Shown piece after piece: positions 61,991 to 64,000 of a DNA stretch of 64,000 nt. This stretch comes from Chloroflexota bacterium. Its GTDB lineage: Bacteria > Chloroflexota > Anaerolineae > J036 > Brachytrichaceae. The notes beneath the pieces are model-generated. The model was not told the origin of the DNA. It worked only from the letters and a program-made list of their open reading frames with translations, and searched no databases. The position numbers and the translations under genes were made by a program. How positions within the stretch are numbered: position 1 is the first letter of the stretch; every line of letters starts with the position of its first letter. The stretch covers positions 1 to 64,000 of the forward strand of contig JANXLU010000066.1 of the NCBI GenBank assembly GCA_025354985.1, in the 5' to 3' direction.

Positions 61991-63205
61991 CTATTCGTAG
62001 CGCAATGCTTCAACCGGCGGCAGCATGCTTGCCCGCCATGCCGGATACAAACCAAAAACCACGCCAATAAACACGCTGACGCCAAAGCTGATCGCTACGG
62101 AATATGCCTGAACTTCGGGTACCAGGGTTGTCTGGACTTTGCCGATAACAAACGACAGACCCCATCCAAACGCCACGCCCAACAGACCGGCCAGCATGGT
62201 TACGACAAGTGCTTCAATCAAAAACTGCCAGCGGATTGCGCCATCGCTGGCGCCAATGGCCTTGCGCACGCCGATTTCGCGGGTGCGCTCGGTCACTGTG
62301 ACCAACATAATGTTCATGATGCCAATGCCACCTACCAGCAGTGATATGGCGCCGATGGCGCCAAGGAATGCTGTGAGCGCAGTGACAACCGTGTTGAGCG
62401 TGTTGGCAACCTGGGCCTGGGTGAAGATGCGAAAGTCATCATTCTGTCCGGCAAGCAGGCCATGCTGTGCGCGCAGTATTCGGGTAATATCATTTGTGGC
62501 TGCCTCGGCTCGCGTGTTGGTGGTCAGCTCACCATAAATAGTGTTGAGTGCCTTTAACCCGCCCGCACGGTTCGGATAGAGTTTTTCCATCGCAACATTT
62601 AACGGTACGAATGCTGCATCATCGCTGCTACCTCCCGGACCAAATGTTCCGGTTACCTCGGTGATGCCAACCACGCGAAACGGAACGCTGCCAATTAGCA
62701 CGGTTTGATCGAGTGCTCCACCCTTCGGGAACAAGGTGTCGGCAAGTTTGCCACCAAGCACTACTACCCGGTTGCGTTGTTCGTTATCGACCTGTGTGAA
62801 GAGGGTGCCTTGGGCAATTTTTACATTTCGAATGCGAAACAGATCAATTGTTGCGCCTTGGATTTGGGTTGCGCGATACAAAATGCCCGCACTGACCTTG
62901 TCATTTCCCTGCACAACCGGGACGACGGTCACCAAATCCGGCACATCCACTCGTTCGCTAAGTGCAGTGACATCGCTCATTGTGAGGCGTGCCCCGCCAG
63001 AGCGGTTGTCAGTTTGGATCGTGATCAAGTTTGATCCAATCCCTGCAATTTGGGCGCCAATATAGTTTTGCACACCAGCTCCCAATGCCAGCAATGTGAC
63101 CACGGCGCCAACGCCGATGATGACGCCGAGCATTGTTAGCGCGGTGCGGAGCTTGTTTGCGGCGAGGCTTTCAATTGCGGATCGAACTAATTCAAGTATT
63201 CCCAT
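61991..63205 (-). CDS. MacB-type ABC transporter permease (FtsX family)
   Basis: A 404-residue permease of the type VII ABC class. It has the standard start MGILELVRSAIESLAANKLR and LTMLGVIIGVGAVVTLLALG, a large extracytoplasmic MacB_PCD domain (about 45-270), and three C-terminal helices with ERTREIGVRKAIGASDGAIR and the closing MLPPVEALRYE. Such proteins use ATP from a paired ATPase for mechanical work or efflux of peptides, antibiotics or lipoproteins. It is preceded by the ATPase gene with a 3-nt gap and followed by the two-component system genes on the same strand. Confidence 0.92.
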   Translation of the reverse strand: MGILELVRSAIESLAANKLRTALTMLGVIIGVGAVVTLLALGAGVQNYIGAQIAGIGSNLITIQTDNRSGGARLTMSDVTALSERVDVPDLVTVVPVVQGNDKVSAGILYRATQIQGATIDLFRIRNVKIAQGTLFTQVDNEQRNRVVVLGGKLADTLFPKGGALDQTVLIGSVPFRVVGITEVTGTFGPGGSSDDAAFVPLNVAMEKLYPNRAGGLKALNTIYGELTTNTRAEAATNDITRILRAQHGLLAGQNDDFRIFTQAQVANTLNTVVTALTAFLGAIGAISLLVGGIGIMNIMLVTVTERTREIGVRKAIGASDGAIRWQFLIEALVVTMLAGLLGVAFGWGLSFVIGKVQTTLVPEVQAYSVAISFGVSVFIGVVFGLYPAWRASMLPPVEALRYE

Positions 63206-63208
63206 GGC

Positions 63209-64000
63209 TTAACCTTTTTTGGTTGACTTGGTTGATTTTGTGCTATTTGTCGCGTTGGAAAGAACCAGCACACTTATGGCTGCTGCGGCGACATGCATGG
63301 AAGCCAACGCCGCCTCCATGTTAAGCACAAAGTTTGCATTCCGTGTTCCACCGGGCTGTCCGCCTGCGGCTACGCCTTGGCCCTGTCCGGCGGCCTGGGT
63401 GGCTTGACCCTGGCCGCCCGCGGCATTTTGTCCCTGGCCAAACTGGCCACCACCGGCCGGGCGGGAGCCAGTTAGTCCGGGAATGGCCACAACCGGTGGG
63501 AGAATGCCGGCAATTGTCAGACCATTTGGGATAAATGAGATCAAGAGCGCGACTAGAGCAAGTAGACGATAGCTCGGATTAATACGATCCGGCTTGGCAA
63601 GCCGGCTTACCAATAGGTATCCAAGACCGGCCAACAAAACACCTGCCGTGGTGAATACCGCTGTTACTGGCAAGGCCAAACCGCCAATCCCGGGGATACC
63701 CAGAATGTTGGTGATGCCTACATTTAGCAGAGCGTTGATCCCGGTTGCAAGACCCATCGCCAATGCAACCCAGGCAAGCACGCGCAAAACAGTTGGTCGC
63801 TTGGGGGAATCTTCGTTTTTAATTTTCGGTGGTGACTTTGACTCGGTTGCCGCCGCATCGGCGATGCCCGGAGCGTGCTGAGGAAGTGCAACCGAAATTG
63901 GTTCAACTACGCGACCGTCGACTTTACGGACGACATCGCTCTCTATGCGACCATCGCGAATGGAAATGACGCGATCGGCATGGCTGGCGACATCCATGTC
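63209..64000 (-). CDS. MacB-type ABC ATPase fused to a C-terminal membrane domain (N-terminal part outside window)
   Basis: Only the last 263 residues are inside the window. They begin with the end of the ATPase domain (DMDVASHADRVISIRDGRIE, following the H-loop of LolD/MacB ATPases). A 40-residue linker is followed by a membrane domain of about four helices (LAWVALAMGLATGINALLNV and later LALVALLISFIPNGLTIAGI), then a Gly/Gln-rich repeat (GQGQ) and a last helix with MEAALASMHVAAAAISVLVLS. This part looks like a DUF6069-type protein. A fusion of ATPase with its own membrane domain is unusual for the family. Confidence 0.75.
   Translation of the reverse strand, partial: DMDVASHADRVISIRDGRIESDVVRKVDGRVVEPISVALPQHAPGIADAAATESKSPPKIKNEDSPKRPTVLRVLAWVALAMGLATGINALLNVGITNILGIPGIGGLALPVTAVFTTAGVLLAGLGYLLVSRLAKPDRINPSYRLLALVALLISFIPNGLTIAGILPPVVAIPGLTGSRPAGGGQFGQGQNAAGGQGQATQAAGQGQGVAAGGQPGGTRNANFVLNMEAALASMHVAAAAISVLVLSNATNSTKSTKSTKKG

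Overview
The window is a continuous, gene-dense piece of bacterial chromosome of moderate GC content. It has no rRNA, phage, transposase or CRISPR array. The gene style points to a member of the Chloroflexota: Thr/Pro-rich lipoprotein linkers, VanW, DUF348/G5/3D and CPBP membrane proteins, NarL/LuxR-type two-component systems, a CSLREA/beta-helix surface protein whose last residues read AYLPMLKR, and Bacillus-type LexA boxes (GAAC-N4-GTTC). No ribosomal marker other than L9 is present, so this placement is an inference. Both window edges cut genes: an xylulokinase on the left and an ABC ATPase on the right.

Layout. 1-10.3 kb (mostly minus strand): xylB end, then a dnaE-birA pair and a response regulator - histidine kinase - rpiB - pgi run. 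10.4-20.5 kb: Mn-dependent pyrophosphatase, lipoprotein, membrane glycosyltransferase, galM, a class II aldolase/SDR fusion, DinB, a cytoplasmic LysM protein, a PLP enzyme and an unlisted 48-residue gene with a perfect Shine-Dalgarno. 20.8-26.7 kb: fumarylacetoacetase, SRP RNA, a DUF348/G5/3D protein, tRNA-Pro(GGG), a twice-frameshifted pxpA, rmlB and rnz. 26.7-28.4 kb: a membrane-less FtsK-type motor plus a two-helix membrane protein behind a promoter that carries two LexA boxes. 28.4-37.9 kb: carotenoid-type desaturase, orphan nuoM, acyltransferase, AlkA-like glycosylase, gnd-zwf, rplI and rodZ. 38-46 kb: CAP protein, CPBP protease, GH1 beta-glucosidase, YdjM-like protein, VanW protein, eda and citrate synthase. 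46.1-50.4 kb: corrinoid protein, DinB-like protein, homocysteine methyltransferase and RACo-type activator in one tight operon. 50.4-59.5 kb: lipoprotein, GNAT, methyltransferase, an unknown protein, an orphan ThiP-like permease and a 1453-residue surface protein. 59.5-64 kb: a two-component system coupled to a MacB-type ABC exporter.

Working together. Sugar metabolism dominates: xylulokinase, GH1, galM, pgi, rpiB, zwf, gnd and KDPG aldolase cover pentose and hexose entry, the oxidative pentose phosphate pathway and part of an Entner-Doudoroff route, feeding citrate synthase. The corrinoid operon looks like a methionine synthase split into separate proteins with its own reductive activator; the pterin-binding part is not here.

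The most novel-looking element is the SOS-type FtsK module. It combines a good sigma-70 promoter overlapped by two LexA boxes 22 bp apart, a roughly 160-nt leader in which an 11-nt segment can pair over the Shine-Dalgarno and the A of the start codon, a soluble FtsK motor, and 16 nt later a small membrane protein that could be its anchor.
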